A stretch of 64,000 nucleotides of DNA from CAVUPF01 sp963777915 (GTDB lineage: Bacteria; Actinomycetota; Thermoleophilia; Solirubrobacterales; 70-9). Shown one piece after another: positions 9,299 to 17,763 of the stretch; position 1 is the first letter of the stretch, and every line of letters begins with the position of its first letter. Position numbers and translations under genes: made by a program. Below the pieces are notes generated by a model that searched no databases, had not been told where the DNA came from, and saw only the letters and a list, made by a program, of their open reading frames with translations. The stretch is taken from NCBI GenBank assembly GCA_963777915.1, contig CAVZSH010000003.1, positions 62,001 to 126,000 on the forward strand, in the 5' to 3' direction.

Positions 9299-9838
9299 TC
9301 AACCAGGCGGCGGGGGAGGGCCGTGGCGCACCATGCCGAGCTGTCGCTCGACAGCGGCCACGCGCTCAGCTGGGACGCGCGGGCCGTCGGGCGGCGGCTG
9401 AAGCCACGGCCACTGGGCGGGTTCGGAGAGCGCTCGGACGTAGTCCTCGATGCCGGCCGGCGTCGAGAGGATCAGCGCCCGCGCGGTGTCGGACTCGACG
9501 CGGAAGGTATGAGCGGTACCTCCGGGCGCGAAGACGACCGAACCGGCGCCGCAGCGTTGCCCGCGCTCGGCCACCCAAACAGGCGGGTCGCCCTGTGCGG
9601 CGGCAAGCTCGGGCTCGACGATCCAGGCGGTTAGCTCGCCGTCGAGCACATAGAAGGTCTCATCCTGGGGATGGGAGTGCAGAGGCGGGGCAGCGCCATG
9701 GGGGAAGAGCACCTCGGTTAGGCCGAAGCGCCCGGCGGTCTGAGAGCCGTCGAGCTTGATCCGCGCAAGCGTGCCGAGGAACCACAGCGCAGCGCCACCT
9801 GAGGGGGCGACCTGCGGCTGTGGGTCTGCGTCGGACAA
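9299..9838 (-). CDS. Cupin-domain protein
   Basis: The 179-residue protein starts with TTG at 9838. It carries one cupin barrel: motif 1 PPLHSHPQDETFYVLDGE supplies the His-His-Glu metal ligands, and motif 2 around FAPGGTAHTFRVES gives the final His. Cupins of this size are often dioxygenases, isomerases or small-molecule sensors; the substrate is not visible. It lies 44 bases after ispH on the same strand and could share its transcript. The ribosome-binding site is weak, so the start is less certain than the fold. Confidence 0.8.
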   Translation of the reverse strand: MSDADPQPQVAPSGGAALWFLGTLARIKLDGSQTAGRFGLTEVLFPHGAAPPLHSHPQDETFYVLDGELTAWIVEPELAAAQGDPPVWVAERGQRCGAGSVVFAPGGTAHTFRVESDTARALILSTPAGIEDYVRALSEPAQWPWLQPPPDGPRVPAERVAAVERQLGMVRHGPPPPPG

Positions 9839-9882
9839 ATCTCGGCTCTCGCTTGCTACTCGGGAAGGTCTCTCACTTGCGA

Positions 9883-10851
9883 TCAGCCCCGCGCCGCCAG
9901 CTCCTCGCGAAGCTCCCTGGGGAGCATGAAGCGAACGTCCTCGTGGACGGTGCGCAGCTCGGAGACTTCAGCGGCGCCGCGGTCGCGGAAAAAGGAGACG
10001 AGGCGCTCGACCAGCTCCTCGGGCGCGCTGGCACCGGAGGTGATGCCGACCGTCTCCACGCCCTCAAGCCACTCCTCATCAACCTGGTCGTGGTTGTCGA
10101 TCAAGTGGGAAGCGGCGCCGTGCTCGCGCGCCACCTCTACCAGGCGGTTGGAGTTGGAGGAGTTGGTGGAGCCGATTACCAGCACCAGGTCGCACTCTTG
10201 GGCGAGCTGCTTGACGGCAATCTGGCGGTTGGTCGTCGCGTAACAGATGTCGTCTGACTTGGAGCTGACGATGGCGGGGAACCTGGCGCGCAGGGCGGCG
10301 ATTATCTCGGCGGTCTCGTCGACCGAGAGGGTCGTCTGAGTGATGAAGGCAATCCGCTCGGGATCGGCCACCTTAAGTACGCCGACCTCCTCCACCGTCT
10401 GCACCAAGACGATGCTGTCCGGCGCCTCCCCTGTGGTCCCCTCCACCTCCTCGTGCCCCTCGTGGCCGATCATCACGATCGTGTAGCCCTGGGCAGCAAA
10501 GCGACGCGCCTCGACGTGGACCTTGGTGACCAGCGGGCACGTAGCGTCGATCGTGCGCAGGTGACGGGCGGTGGCGTTGTCGTGAACGGCGGGGGCGACG
10601 CCGTGGGCGGAGAAGACGACCATCTCGCCCTCGGGAACCTCGGTCTCCTGCTCGACGAAGACCGCGCCGCGCTTGGCAAGCTGCTCGACCACGTGCTTGT
10701 TGTGGACGATCTCCTTACGGACGTAGACCGGGGCTCCGTAGAGGTCGAGGGCGCGCTCAACCGTCTGCACGGCCCGGTCGACGCCGGCGCAGTAACCGCG
10801 CGGAGCAGCGAGCAAGACCCGCCTGGGGCCAGCAATTGCAGTAAAGGCCAT
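9883..10851 (-). CDS. ispH: IspH, 4-hydroxy-3-methylbut-2-enyl diphosphate reductase
   Basis: IspH is the last enzyme of the MEP isoprenoid pathway and reduces HMBPP to IPP and DMAPP with a [4Fe-4S] cluster. The three cluster cysteines are visible in RGYCAGVDRA, DATCPLVTKVH and DDICYATTNRQ. The active-site Glu region (HVVEQLAKRGAVFVEQETEVPEG) and the SSNSNRL substrate-binding block are also present. I use the ATG at 10851, giving 322 residues starting MAFTAIAGPRRVLLAAPRGYCAG; the open frame continues to 10980 into the divergent gene. The host therefore uses the MEP route and needs Fe-S clusters from the nearby SUF system. Confidence 0.97.
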   Translation of the reverse strand: MAFTAIAGPRRVLLAAPRGYCAGVDRAVQTVERALDLYGAPVYVRKEIVHNKHVVEQLAKRGAVFVEQETEVPEGEMVVFSAHGVAPAVHDNATARHLRTIDATCPLVTKVHVEARRFAAQGYTIVMIGHEGHEEVEGTTGEAPDSIVLVQTVEEVGVLKVADPERIAFITQTTLSVDETAEIIAALRARFPAIVSSKSDDICYATTNRQIAVKQLAQECDLVLVIGSTNSSNSNRLVEVAREHGAASHLIDNHDQVDEEWLEGVETVGITSGASAPEELVERLVSFFRDRGAAEVSELRTVHEDVRFMLPRELREELAARG

Positions 10852-10931
10852 GAGCTGCAGGGTAGCGGTGGCGAGATTGCGGGCGGCTGCGCCGGGTGGC
10901 CGGCGGCGCGGGGCGTAGCTAGCCTTGCGAG

Positions 10932-12344
10932 ATGAGCTCCGACGGACACCACCTGGACAGGCTGACCGCGGTCGACGCATCGTTCCTGACCAACGAGACC
11001 TCGACCAGCCACATGCACGTGGGGGCGATTCTGATCTTCGAGGGGCCGCCGCCCCGCTATCTCGACCTGGCCGAGCACGTGCGGGGGCGCTTGAGTCAGG
11101 TGCCGCGGTTCCGCCAGCGGCTCGTGGTGCCGCCGCTGGAGGCGGGTCGGCCGCTCTGGGCCGACGACGTCAACTTCAACCTCACCTACCACATCCGCCA
11201 CACGGCACTGCCCGAGCCGGGCGGCGAGGAGGAGCTGCGGCGGCTCGCCGGACGTGTCTTCTCCCAGCAGCTCGACCGATCCAAGCCGCTATGGGAGCTG
11301 TGGCTGGCGCAGGGACTGGAGCGTGATCGCTTCGCGATCCTGACCAAGACCCATCACGCGATGGTCGACGGGATCTCCGGAGTCGACATCGGGACGGTGC
11401 TGTTCGACCTCGAGCCAGTGCCGGAGCCTACGGCGGTCGATGACGACTGGGTTCCACACACCTCACCGACGACGGCCGAGTTGGTGGCGCGAGGCGCGAT
11501 CGACGTCGCGCTTGCACCGGTGAAGCTGGCGGAGCGGACGGTCGAGGCGGTGCGCCACCCCGAGTCGGCCGCGAAGCGCTTGACCGAGGCGCTGGAGGGG
11601 GTGAGCGAGGTGGTCGGGGCGTTTGCCGATCCGGCGCCCGACGTGCCGCTGAACCGGCCGATCGGACCGCACCGGCGCTTCCTATGGGCCCGCTCGGATC
11701 TGGCGACCTTCAAGCGGATCAAGGACGCGCTGGGCGGGACCGTCAACGACGTGGTGCTGGCGACGGTGACCGGTGCGCTGCGCGGCTGGCTGCACGAACG
11801 CGGCGTCCGCACCGAGGGGCTAGAGCTGAGAGCGCTGGTGCCGGTCTCGATCCGCAGCGAGGATGAGCGGGGCAACCTTGGCAATCGGATCGCCGCGATG
11901 CGCGGGCCGCTGCCGGTCTACGTCGAGGACCCGGTGCGGCGGCTGCGAGTGGTCAGCGAGCAAATGGACGGGCTGAAGCGCTCAAAGCAGGCGCTGGGGG
12001 CGGAAGTGATCTCCCGCTTTAACGACTTCGCCCCGCCAACCCTGCTTGCCCAGGCTTCGCGGATCAACTTCTCGACCCGGCTGTTCAACTTGATCGTCAC
12101 CAACGTGCCCGGGCCACAGATCCCCCTCTACGTCCTGGGACGGGAACTTGAAGAGGTCTTCCCTGTCGCCTTCCTGCCTCAAAGCCACGCCCTGGCGGTT
12201 GCGATCATGAGCTACAACGGACACGTCGGCTTCGGCCTACTCGCCGACTACGACTCGATGGACGACGTTGATTCGATCGCCCGCGGCATCATCGAGTCAC
12301 TTGCCGAGCTTGAGGCCGCGGCCAAGGCAGCGGCGCCGGCCTGA
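10932..12344 (+). CDS. WS/DGAT-family wax ester synthase / diacylglycerol acyltransferase
   Basis: The 470-residue protein has the catalytic HHAMVDGISG motif (HHxxxDG, near residue 143) and the PLW block (RSKPLWELWLAQGL) that define bacterial WS/DGAT enzymes. It also has the C-terminal NVPGPQIPLYVLGRELEE region. These enzymes transfer acyl-CoA to alcohols or diacylglycerol for storage lipids and are abundant in actinobacteria. It starts at ATG 10932, divergent from ispH with an 80-base gap. The protein looks full length. Substrate preference cannot be read from the sequence. Confidence 0.93.
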   Translation: MSSDGHHLDRLTAVDASFLTNETSTSHMHVGAILIFEGPPPRYLDLAEHVRGRLSQVPRFRQRLVVPPLEAGRPLWADDVNFNLTYHIRHTALPEPGGEEELRRLAGRVFSQQLDRSKPLWELWLAQGLERDRFAILTKTHHAMVDGISGVDIGTVLFDLEPVPEPTAVDDDWVPHTSPTTAELVARGAIDVALAPVKLAERTVEAVRHPESAAKRLTEALEGVSEVVGAFADPAPDVPLNRPIGPHRRFLWARSDLATFKRIKDALGGTVNDVVLATVTGALRGWLHERGVRTEGLELRALVPVSIRSEDERGNLGNRIAAMRGPLPVYVEDPVRRLRVVSEQMDGLKRSKQALGAEVISRFNDFAPPTLLAQASRINFSTRLFNLIVTNVPGPQIPLYVLGRELEEVFPVAFLPQSHALAVAIMSYNGHVGFGLLADYDSMDDVDSIARGIIESLAELEAAAKAAAPA

Positions 12345-12385
12345 GCGCTCGCGAGTCGAGCGAGCACCGAGGCTAGGCTTTCACG

Positions 12386-12862
12386 GTGGCCCTACTGGTC
12401 ATCCTCTTGGTCCTCATGCCGATCGCGGAGCTCTACGTGATCGTCCGAGTCGCCGAGCTGATCGGGGTGCTGCCGACCCTGGCGCTGCTGCTCGCCGGCG
12501 CGCTGCTTGGCGCATTGCTGTTGCGCCTCCAGGGGCGCGGCGCCTGGAGGCGCTTCAACGCTGCGCTCGCCGCACGCCGCTTCCCTGGTCGCGAGGTCGC
12601 CGACGGCCTGATGATCGCGGCTGGCGCCACCTTGCTGTTGATCCCGGGTTTCATCACCGATGTCTTCGGCTTAATCCTCCTGGTCCCGCCGACGAGGGCG
12701 ATCGCAAGGCGACTGATGCGTGCCTACCTCGGGCGCCGCTTCGTAGTGCTCGGCGTGGCCGATCAAACCATGCGCGGCAGAGAGGGATGGAGCAGCCGAC
12801 CCTATGATTTCGACGCGACCGCCGAGGAGGTCGGGCCCGACGAGCGCCAGCTGGGCCGCTAG
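12386..12862 (+). CDS. fxsA: FxsA-family membrane protein
   Basis: The 158-residue protein starts at GTG 12386. It has three hydrophobic segments: LVILLVLMPIAELYVIV, LPTLALLLAGALLGALLL and GLMIAAGATLLLIPGFITDV, followed by the conserved IPGFITDVFGL and a cytoplasmic tail. This is the FxsA (suppressor of F exclusion of phage T7) family of cytoplasmic membrane proteins. In E. coli, overproduction relieves T7 exclusion, but the normal role is unknown. It overlaps the convergent flippase-like gene by four bases. Confidence 0.9.
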   Translation: MALLVILLVLMPIAELYVIVRVAELIGVLPTLALLLAGALLGALLLRLQGRGAWRRFNAALAARRFPGREVADGLMIAAGATLLLIPGFITDVFGLILLVPPTRAIARRLMRAYLGRRFVVLGVADQTMRGREGWSSRPYDFDATAEEVGPDERQLGR

Positions 12863-13782
12863 GTTGGCTCCACCGCGCCCGAGAGCTCCTGCCGCAACAG
12901 GGCGAGGCCGAGCAGGCCGCCCAAGCCCGGGACCCAGAAGGCGATCGCGTGGTAAACGAGCACTGCGGCAGTGGCATCGATCGGCGAGATGCCATAGACG
13001 ATCAGCGCGGCGACCAGACCGCCGTCGAGCACGCCGACCCCACCGGGGACCGGGATGAGGTTGGCGAGGTAGCCGATGATGTAACCGAGGGTCAGGGGTG
13101 CCAGGGGCGGGCGGTCTCCAAGGGCGGCAAACACCGCCCAGAGGACGGCGATGTCGAAGAGGAGGTAGCCGATCGCGCCCAAAAGGCGCCAGCTGGGCCG
13201 GCGAACCGCGTACTCGGCCTTGCGAATCCCCTCGATCAGATCGCTGATCCAGGCCGGGCCGCCGGGGCGAGCGGTCCTTCGCGATTGGCGCGCGGGGAGC
13301 GCCAAGACGATGATCGTCGCCAAAGCGCCGACGAGGACCGGCAGCGCCGCTCGAAGGAAGTCCTCCGGCCCCGCCGAGAGCCCCGTGAGCAGCAGGGCCC
13401 CGGCGGCGATCATCGCGGCGACGCTGGCCGCGCTGGTGATGAAGAACAGCGCGCTGGAGCGCTTGATGATGGAGCGCGTGGACAGGCCGGCGAGGTGCAT
13501 GAGCCAACCGCCGATCGCCAACCCGCCAACCCCTCCGGCCGGCAGCAGCACGCCGGATGCCAGCTCAGTCCAGGCGAGCAGGCGGGCCTGGTGGGGAGCA
13601 AGGGGGAAGAAGAAGAGCCGAAAGACGACGACAAAGCTCGCGCAGGAGGCAAGCTCGAGTGCGATGGCGAGCGCGATCCAGCTCGGGCTCATTTGGCCGA
13701 TCGCGCTCAGCACGCCGCGCAGCGGCGGGATCGCGAGTAGCAGGCCAAAGATGAAGGCCCCCAGCAAAAGCGCCACGGTCAT
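12859..13782 (-). CDS. Flippase-like membrane protein (UPF0104 / MprF transmembrane-domain family)
   Basis: Starting at ATG 13782 gives 307 residues with about eight predicted membrane helices, for example LLLGAFIFGLLLAIPPL, WIALAIALELASCASFVVVF and LALPA. The block LLPAGGVGGLAIGGWLM and the end TLGYIIGYLANLIPVPGGVGVLDGG are hallmarks of the lysylphosphatidylglycerol synthase transmembrane/AglD-like family, which flips lipids or lipid-linked precursors. The frame is open upstream to 14058 but would run into the ABC permease gene. No catalytic MprF synthase domain is present, so it is a stand-alone transporter-like unit. It follows the ABC exporter genes on the same strand. Confidence 0.85.
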   Translation of the reverse strand: MTVALLLGAFIFGLLLAIPPLRGVLSAIGQMSPSWIALAIALELASCASFVVVFRLFFFPLAPHQARLLAWTELASGVLLPAGGVGGLAIGGWLMHLAGLSTRSIIKRSSALFFITSAASVAAMIAAGALLLTGLSAGPEDFLRAALPVLVGALATIIVLALPARQSRRTARPGGPAWISDLIEGIRKAEYAVRRPSWRLLGAIGYLLFDIAVLWAVFAALGDRPPLAPLTLGYIIGYLANLIPVPGGVGVLDGGLVAALIVYGISPIDATAAVLVYHAIAFWVPGLGGLLGLALLRQELSGAVEPT

Positions 13783-13841
13783 ACGGCGCAGGACGCTGGG
13801 TCGGTCGAAGGGCGAGGCGCTCCTGATCAGCCGCGTCTTCC

Positions 13842-14726
13842 TCAGGAGAGCACCCGGCGGCGGAAGTTGCGCAGGCCGAGCGACAAGAAGATGGTGCAGA
13901 AACCGACCAGCACCGGGTAGACGACATACAGGGGCATGTGCGAGGCCTCGGTCAAGCCCGCGCGCATGCCCTCGGCGACGTAGATCAGCGGGTTGACCAG
14001 GACCAGGATCTGCAGCCAGTGGATGCCATCTACCTGGAGTGGCGAGAGCCTCGTCCACTGGTAGTAGGTACCGCCGAGAAAGACCAGCGGCAGCACGACG
14101 AACCCGAACATGAGCCCGATGTTGCGCGGCTCAAAAGTCGTCCCAAGCACCAAACCGAGCGCGGTCATGGCGACGCAGGCAAGCGGTATCAGGGTGACGA
14201 CGACCCACCAGTGGATCGAGAGATGGGCTTCCACGCCCGGCGCATGGATCACCGCGGCCATCGGGAAGACGACGACCGCCGCGAGCACCCCTTGGACCGA
14301 CCCGGACATCACCTTGGCGATCGCGACGAGCCAGATCGGACAGGGGGCCTGGACGCGATCCTCGATCTCACGGGTGTAGCCGAACTCGGTAGACAGCTGC
14401 AGAGCGACGGCTTGGATTCCCTGGAACATGATCGAGATCGCGACGACGCCTGGTACCAGCACCGTCGCGAAGGCCGACTCGGCGACCGACCCCCCGCGTC
14501 CGCCGATGCCCTGGCCGATCGAGGGGAATACGTAAAGGAAGACGAAGACGAGCAAGAACGGCTGGATCAGGGTACGGACCAGGAACTCGGCGAAGTTCTT
14601 CCTCAGCACCAGCAGGTCGCGCAGGATCAGCGCGCGCAGCGCCAGACGGCTCGCCTGGGTTGCGGAGCGCGACGGCCGCAGCTCGAGATCGTCGCCCACC
14701 AGGGCCGGCTGGGCGGAGCCTGCCAT
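13842..14726 (-). CDS. ABC-2 type exporter permease (DrrB-like)
   Basis: The 294-residue membrane protein has six hydrophobic segments and the ABC-2 permease pattern: a cytoplasmic N-terminus, LIQPFLLVFVFLYVFPSIGQG, VPGVVAISIMFQGIQAVALQLSTEFGYTREIEDRVQAPCPI, and GLVLGTTFEPRNIGLMFGFVVLPLVFLGGTYY. The EDRVQAPCPI loop is the usual coupling region. Its start overlaps the last base of the ATPase gene, so the two form one exporter. Relatives export drugs, lipids or polyketides; the substrate is unknown. The flippase-like gene follows 60 bases downstream. Confidence 0.9.
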   Translation of the reverse strand: MAGSAQPALVGDDLELRPSRSATQASRLALRALILRDLLVLRKNFAEFLVRTLIQPFLLVFVFLYVFPSIGQGIGGRGGSVAESAFATVLVPGVVAISIMFQGIQAVALQLSTEFGYTREIEDRVQAPCPIWLVAIAKVMSGSVQGVLAAVVVFPMAAVIHAPGVEAHLSIHWWVVVTLIPLACVAMTALGLVLGTTFEPRNIGLMFGFVVLPLVFLGGTYYQWTRLSPLQVDGIHWLQILVLVNPLIYVAEGMRAGLTEASHMPLYVVYPVLVGFCTIFLSLGLRNFRRRVLS

Positions 14727-15763
14727 CAGTCGCGAAGCGCCTTCCCAGTGAGGTTGATGAACACCGTCTCAAGGCTTGGCTTGGAGACAGAAAGGTCGGC
14801 GACCTCAAAGCCGCCGCTCTCGGCGGCGTTCACCACACGCGGCACGAGCCGCTTGGCGCCCTGCACGTGAAGCTCGACGCCCCCGTCGACCACGCGGGTG
14901 CGGGTGACGCCGTCGATCTCACTCGTCAGCCGCTCGACGAGCGCAGCGCTGTCCCCGGCGGCCCTCACGGTGACGATCTCCTCGGCGCCGACCGACTGCT
15001 TGAGCGCAGCTGGCGTATCGAGCGCAAGGATCTTGCCGTGATCCATGATCGCCACTCGGTCGCAGAGTTGGTCGGCCTCCTCCATGTAGTGGGTGGTGAG
15101 CAGGATCGTCTGCCCCCCGCGGTTGAGCTCCCCGAGGATCTCCCACAGCGCGAGGCGGCTCTGTGGGTCAAGGCCCGCGGTCGGCTCGTCCATGAACAAC
15201 ACGGCTGGGCGGTGAAAGATCGCCCGCGCCACCATCAACCGCTGAGCCATCCCCCCCGAGAGCGCGAACACCGAGGCCTTCGCCCACTTGGACAGCTGGA
15301 ACTGCTCAAGCAGCTCGTCGGCGGTGCGGCGCGACTGCGATGCGGGGACGCCGAACAGGCGACCGTGGAAGTAGAGGTTCTCCCACACCGTGAGCTGGCG
15401 ATCAAGGGTGTTCGTCTGTGAGACGGTTCCAATCAGTTGCTTGGCCAGAGCCGGCTGGGCCACGACGTCGATCGCGCCCACATGCGCAGACCCCGAGGTG
15501 GGAACCACCCGCGTGGTCAGCATTCCCGCAGTCGTCGTCTTGCCGGCGCCGTTGGGCCCAAGCAGGCCGAATATCTCACCACCCTGGACGCTCAGGTCGA
15601 GCTTGTCGACCGCGGCGAAGTCGGTACCGGCATAGACCTTGGTCAGCTCGACCGTGCGGATGACCTCGCGACCGTCATCCCCGATCGGTGGCGCGGACTC
15701 GTCCCCCACGTCGCCAGGACGGGCCGACTGCGGCGGCTCGGCTGGCCCGGTGGTCGCCGCCAT
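14726..15763 (-). CDS. ABC exporter ATPase (DrrA-like)
   Basis: The 345-residue protein has Walker A LLGPNGAGKTTT, signature ALSGGMAQRLMVAR, Walker B AVLFMDEPTAGLDPQSR and the H-loop TTHYMEEAD. The C-terminal accessory domain with VEIHV-like strands (VDGGVELHVQGAKRL) is typical of DrrA-type ATPases. Its ATG lies six bases after the orphan sufT stop codon at 15770-15772, so before the island inserted it was probably the gene directly after sufT in an operon. It now lies behind the left end of the island and must be transcribed from inside the island or from a local promoter. Confidence 0.93.
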   Translation of the reverse strand: MAATTGPAEPPQSARPGDVGDESAPPIGDDGREVIRTVELTKVYAGTDFAAVDKLDLSVQGGEIFGLLGPNGAGKTTTAGMLTTRVVPTSGSAHVGAIDVVAQPALAKQLIGTVSQTNTLDRQLTVWENLYFHGRLFGVPASQSRRTADELLEQFQLSKWAKASVFALSGGMAQRLMVARAIFHRPAVLFMDEPTAGLDPQSRLALWEILGELNRGGQTILLTTHYMEEADQLCDRVAIMDHGKILALDTPAALKQSVGAEEIVTVRAAGDSAALVERLTSEIDGVTRTRVVDGGVELHVQGAKRLVPRVVNAAESGGFEVADLSVSKPSLETVFINLTGKALRD

Positions 15764-15769
15764 TTGGGG

Positions 15770-15814
15770 CTAGAAGCCCAATGCGAACTTGGCGTCCTCG
15801 GTCATCATCACCGG
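15770..15814 (-). pseudogene. sufT: attL: orphan 3' end of sufT left by island integration
   Basis: On the minus strand these bases encode MMTEDAKFALGF followed by TAG, the same last twelve residues as the intact sufT at 51637-51954. Bases 15782-15809 are identical to 51649-51676 (28 bases), and the wider 43 bases 15772-15814 match 51639-51681 with three differences. Beyond 15814 the similarity ends. The simplest reading is that this is the original end of the chromosomal sufT gene, displaced by site-specific integration into the gene. Confidence 0.9.
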
Positions 15815-15860
15815 AGGCTCTCGGTGCAATCTGCCTGCAAAATGACCGCTTCTGCTGGCC

Positions 15861-15884
15861 GTGGGGACGCAGGTGGGGACGCAG
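15861..15884. repeat. Left-end arm-type tandem repeat (2 x 12 bp)
   Basis: GTGGGGACGCAG occurs twice head to tail at 15861-15872 and 15873-15884, about 52 bases inside the attL core. The same GTGGGGACG core occurs in tandem just inside attR (51564-51593). Matching repeats at both ends of an integrated element are the usual arrangement of integrase arm-type or accessory-factor sites. Bases 15815-16050 hold no gene besides these repeats. Confidence 0.65.
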
Positions 15885-16050
15885 GAGACTCTAACTCGAA
15901 GACCGTGGACAACCAGAGTTGGCGTTTCGGGCATTTGATTGCCTGGATTGCAGTGGACCCATCCGCGCAATTGTGGGAACCCTATCAACGCCTCTGGCGC
16001 GGCAACCTTGCTTGCAGGTGGCGTGCAGGACTCAACGGGTCGAATCGCGC

Positions 16051-17052
16051 TCAAAGCCCCGGCGGGTGCCGCAGCTGAAAGCCGGCCAGGTAGCTGGCGG
16101 AAAAATCGCTCTGGGGAATCCACCCCGGCCCGCCGTTCGGATTGGAGTCCGAGGTTCCCCAGTAGCGCTCGCTGGGTGGCGTCACGCCTGGCATGAACTC
16201 GATGAAGGTGTGCGCTTCGGGCCCGTAGGGCTTGACGTGGATCGTGACCGCTCGCCCGGGGCCGGGATCTCCCCAGCGGGCAAGTTCGGGCGTCGCCATC
16301 GTCGGATTGCGAAAGCCCCCGACCTGGAGCAGATGTGAGACCGCCGAGGAGCAGTCGAACGGCCCGTTTGGGGGAGTCGGCGAGAAGCCGTGGGAGCCGC
16401 CCCACACATAGGGGAGGTGCAGCGCGTTGATCCGCGCCGCCTCGGCGCGCATCCGCTGCACCGCCGGGCCAGAGTCCGCGGCGGCGCAGTCGCCGAAGCC
16501 CGCGACCTGAACGCTCGAGGTGCCCTGAAGGCGCCGAGCCTCGGCGCGTACCTTGGCGACGTACCACTCGGCGTGGTTGTAGGCGAGGATCGCGGCCTGC
16601 CAGTCGCCTGGCGCTCCTGAGGCGCGCAGGTAGCGGGCGGCGGTGAAGATCGCGTCCCAGGGATCGTTGGGGTTCTTGACCCCGTCCCCGTCGGCATCGA
16701 CACCCCAAGTTGTCCAGGTCGAGGGCTCGAACTGCATCCAGCCGGTTGCGCCCGCCGAGGACGGACCCATATCGCGACCGAAGTCGGTCTCGACCTCGTT
16801 GATCGCGGCTAGGACCGCCGGCCCCTGCTCGCCGAGCCCGTAGCGCGAGGCGGCCTGCTCATAGATCGGTATCAGGCGACTCGGCACCTTCGAGCTAAGG
16901 CCGCCGACAGCGCTGGCGCCGCCGCAGTTCGAGGAGGCGCCGAGGATCAGCGTCAGGCCGAGCAGGGCGGTGACGAACGCAGCGAGCGCAGCGAGGGGCA
17001 GGCCGACCCACAGCTTCGACGGGGGGGAAGCTGGAAGCGATCCGCTCTCCAT
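16051..17052 (-). CDS. Lytic transglycosylase with C-terminal NlpC/P60-like domain (conjugation-type cell-wall hydrolase)
   Basis: The 333-residue protein has an N-terminal membrane anchor (about residues 16-40). An SLT-type transglycosylase domain follows: INEVETDFGRD with the catalytic Glu, GATGWMQFEPSTW, and LAYNHAEWYVAKV. The C-terminal third, HLPYVWGGSHG...FDCSSAVSHLL, is the NlpC/P60 pattern with the catalytic Cys in DCSS. This two-domain architecture is typical of secretion-associated hydrolases in Gram-positive conjugative elements, where they open peptidoglycan for the transfer apparatus. No other secretion-channel gene is present, so it is probably a leftover. It points toward the displaced ABC exporter operon. 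Confidence 0.85.
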   Translation of the reverse strand: MESGSLPASPPSKLWVGLPLAALAAFVTALLGLTLILGASSNCGGASAVGGLSSKVPSRLIPIYEQAASRYGLGEQGPAVLAAINEVETDFGRDMGPSSAGATGWMQFEPSTWTTWGVDADGDGVKNPNDPWDAIFTAARYLRASGAPGDWQAAILAYNHAEWYVAKVRAEARRLQGTSSVQVAGFGDCAAADSGPAVQRMRAEAARINALHLPYVWGGSHGFSPTPPNGPFDCSSAVSHLLQVGGFRNPTMATPELARWGDPGPGRAVTIHVKPYGPEAHTFIEFMPGVTPPSERYWGTSDSNPNGGPGWIPQSDFSASYLAGFQLRHPPGL

Positions 17053-17062
17053 CCCCCGCTCC

Positions 17063-17578
17063 TCAGTCCGGCAGGAAAATCGCGATCACGCGCCAGCCGC
17101 GGCCGACACGCCCGACGGTGAAGCCGACTGAGAAGGGCGGCGAGCGGCCGTCGCCGATCCGAGCGTTGCCGGCGAGCGTCGCGGCGCCGCGCTCCTGAAG
17201 CGCTAACGCGAGAACGCGGGGGTGGAGTCGGCGCCGGGTGGGCGGCACCCGTTCAGCGACGGCGGCAACAGCGCGCCCCACCGCCGCCGTCGCACCCGGC
17301 AGCCGCGGCGGATGACGACGGTATGCACTGCGCGCGTAAGCGGCCGCGAAGCGATCGGCGAGCCGGTACGCCGTGGCTAGCCACGGCCCGGCTGCCGTCC
17401 CACGGCGCGCCCCGACGACGAGCGCGGCGCCGCCGGCGGCGGAGGGGGCTGTGGCCGCGCATCCCGTGAGCGAGAGGCAGATAAGGGGGAGCGCGAGGGG
17501 ACGCGGAGCGCAGCGCCGAAGCCGCCTTGGGTCGGCGGCCTCTGTGCTTGGACGGGATGTGTCTGGGGGCCGGTGCAT
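17063..17578 (-). CDS. Putative lipoprotein of a conjugative module
   Basis: From the ATG at 17578 the product is 171 residues. It has a basic segment and a lipobox-like signal, LALPLICLSLTGC, then an Ala-rich domain ending GFTVGRVGRGWRVIAIFLPD. It ends 10 bases before the transglycosylase gene on the same strand, so the two are co-transcribed. Small lipoproteins with such C-terminal beta domains occur beside transfer hydrolases in actinobacterial integrative elements; I recognise the style rather than a named family. The start is uncertain because the frame is open upstream to 17683. Confidence 0.55.
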   Translation of the reverse strand: MHRPPDTSRPSTEAADPRRLRRCAPRPLALPLICLSLTGCAATAPSAAGGAALVVGARRGTAAGPWLATAYRLADRFAAAYARSAYRRHPPRLPGATAAVGRAVAAVAERVPPTRRRLHPRVLALALQERGAATLAGNARIGDGRSPPFSVGFTVGRVGRGWRVIAIFLPD

Positions 17579-17714
17579 CCGCCCTGGTTGTCCAGTGCAG
17601 GGCGGCTTTGCATCGGATTGGCCGGTGCAAATCGGCTCGGCGCTGGACAGCAGGGATGAGGACCGATGCCAGATGGCGACCACAAAGAGGCCCGATGCGG
17701 GTACCGTTTTCTAG

Positions 17715-17737
17715 ATAGAGCGGATGAATTTCTCTAT
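17715..17737. promoter_or_regulatory. Palindrome upstream of the sigma-like gene
   Basis: ATAGAG (17715-17720) and CTCTAT (17732-17737) form a 6-base inverted repeat with an 11-base spacer in an AT-rich stretch 27 bases before the sigma-like gene. A second perfect hairpin, CCGCCCTG (17579-17586) with CAGGGCGG (17598-17605), also has an 11-base spacer and lies at the start of the divergent lipoprotein gene. These could be operators for the divergent pair. Evidence is positional only. Confidence 0.3.
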
Positions 17738-17763
17738 ATGGAACCTCTGATCGGGTAGGCGCT

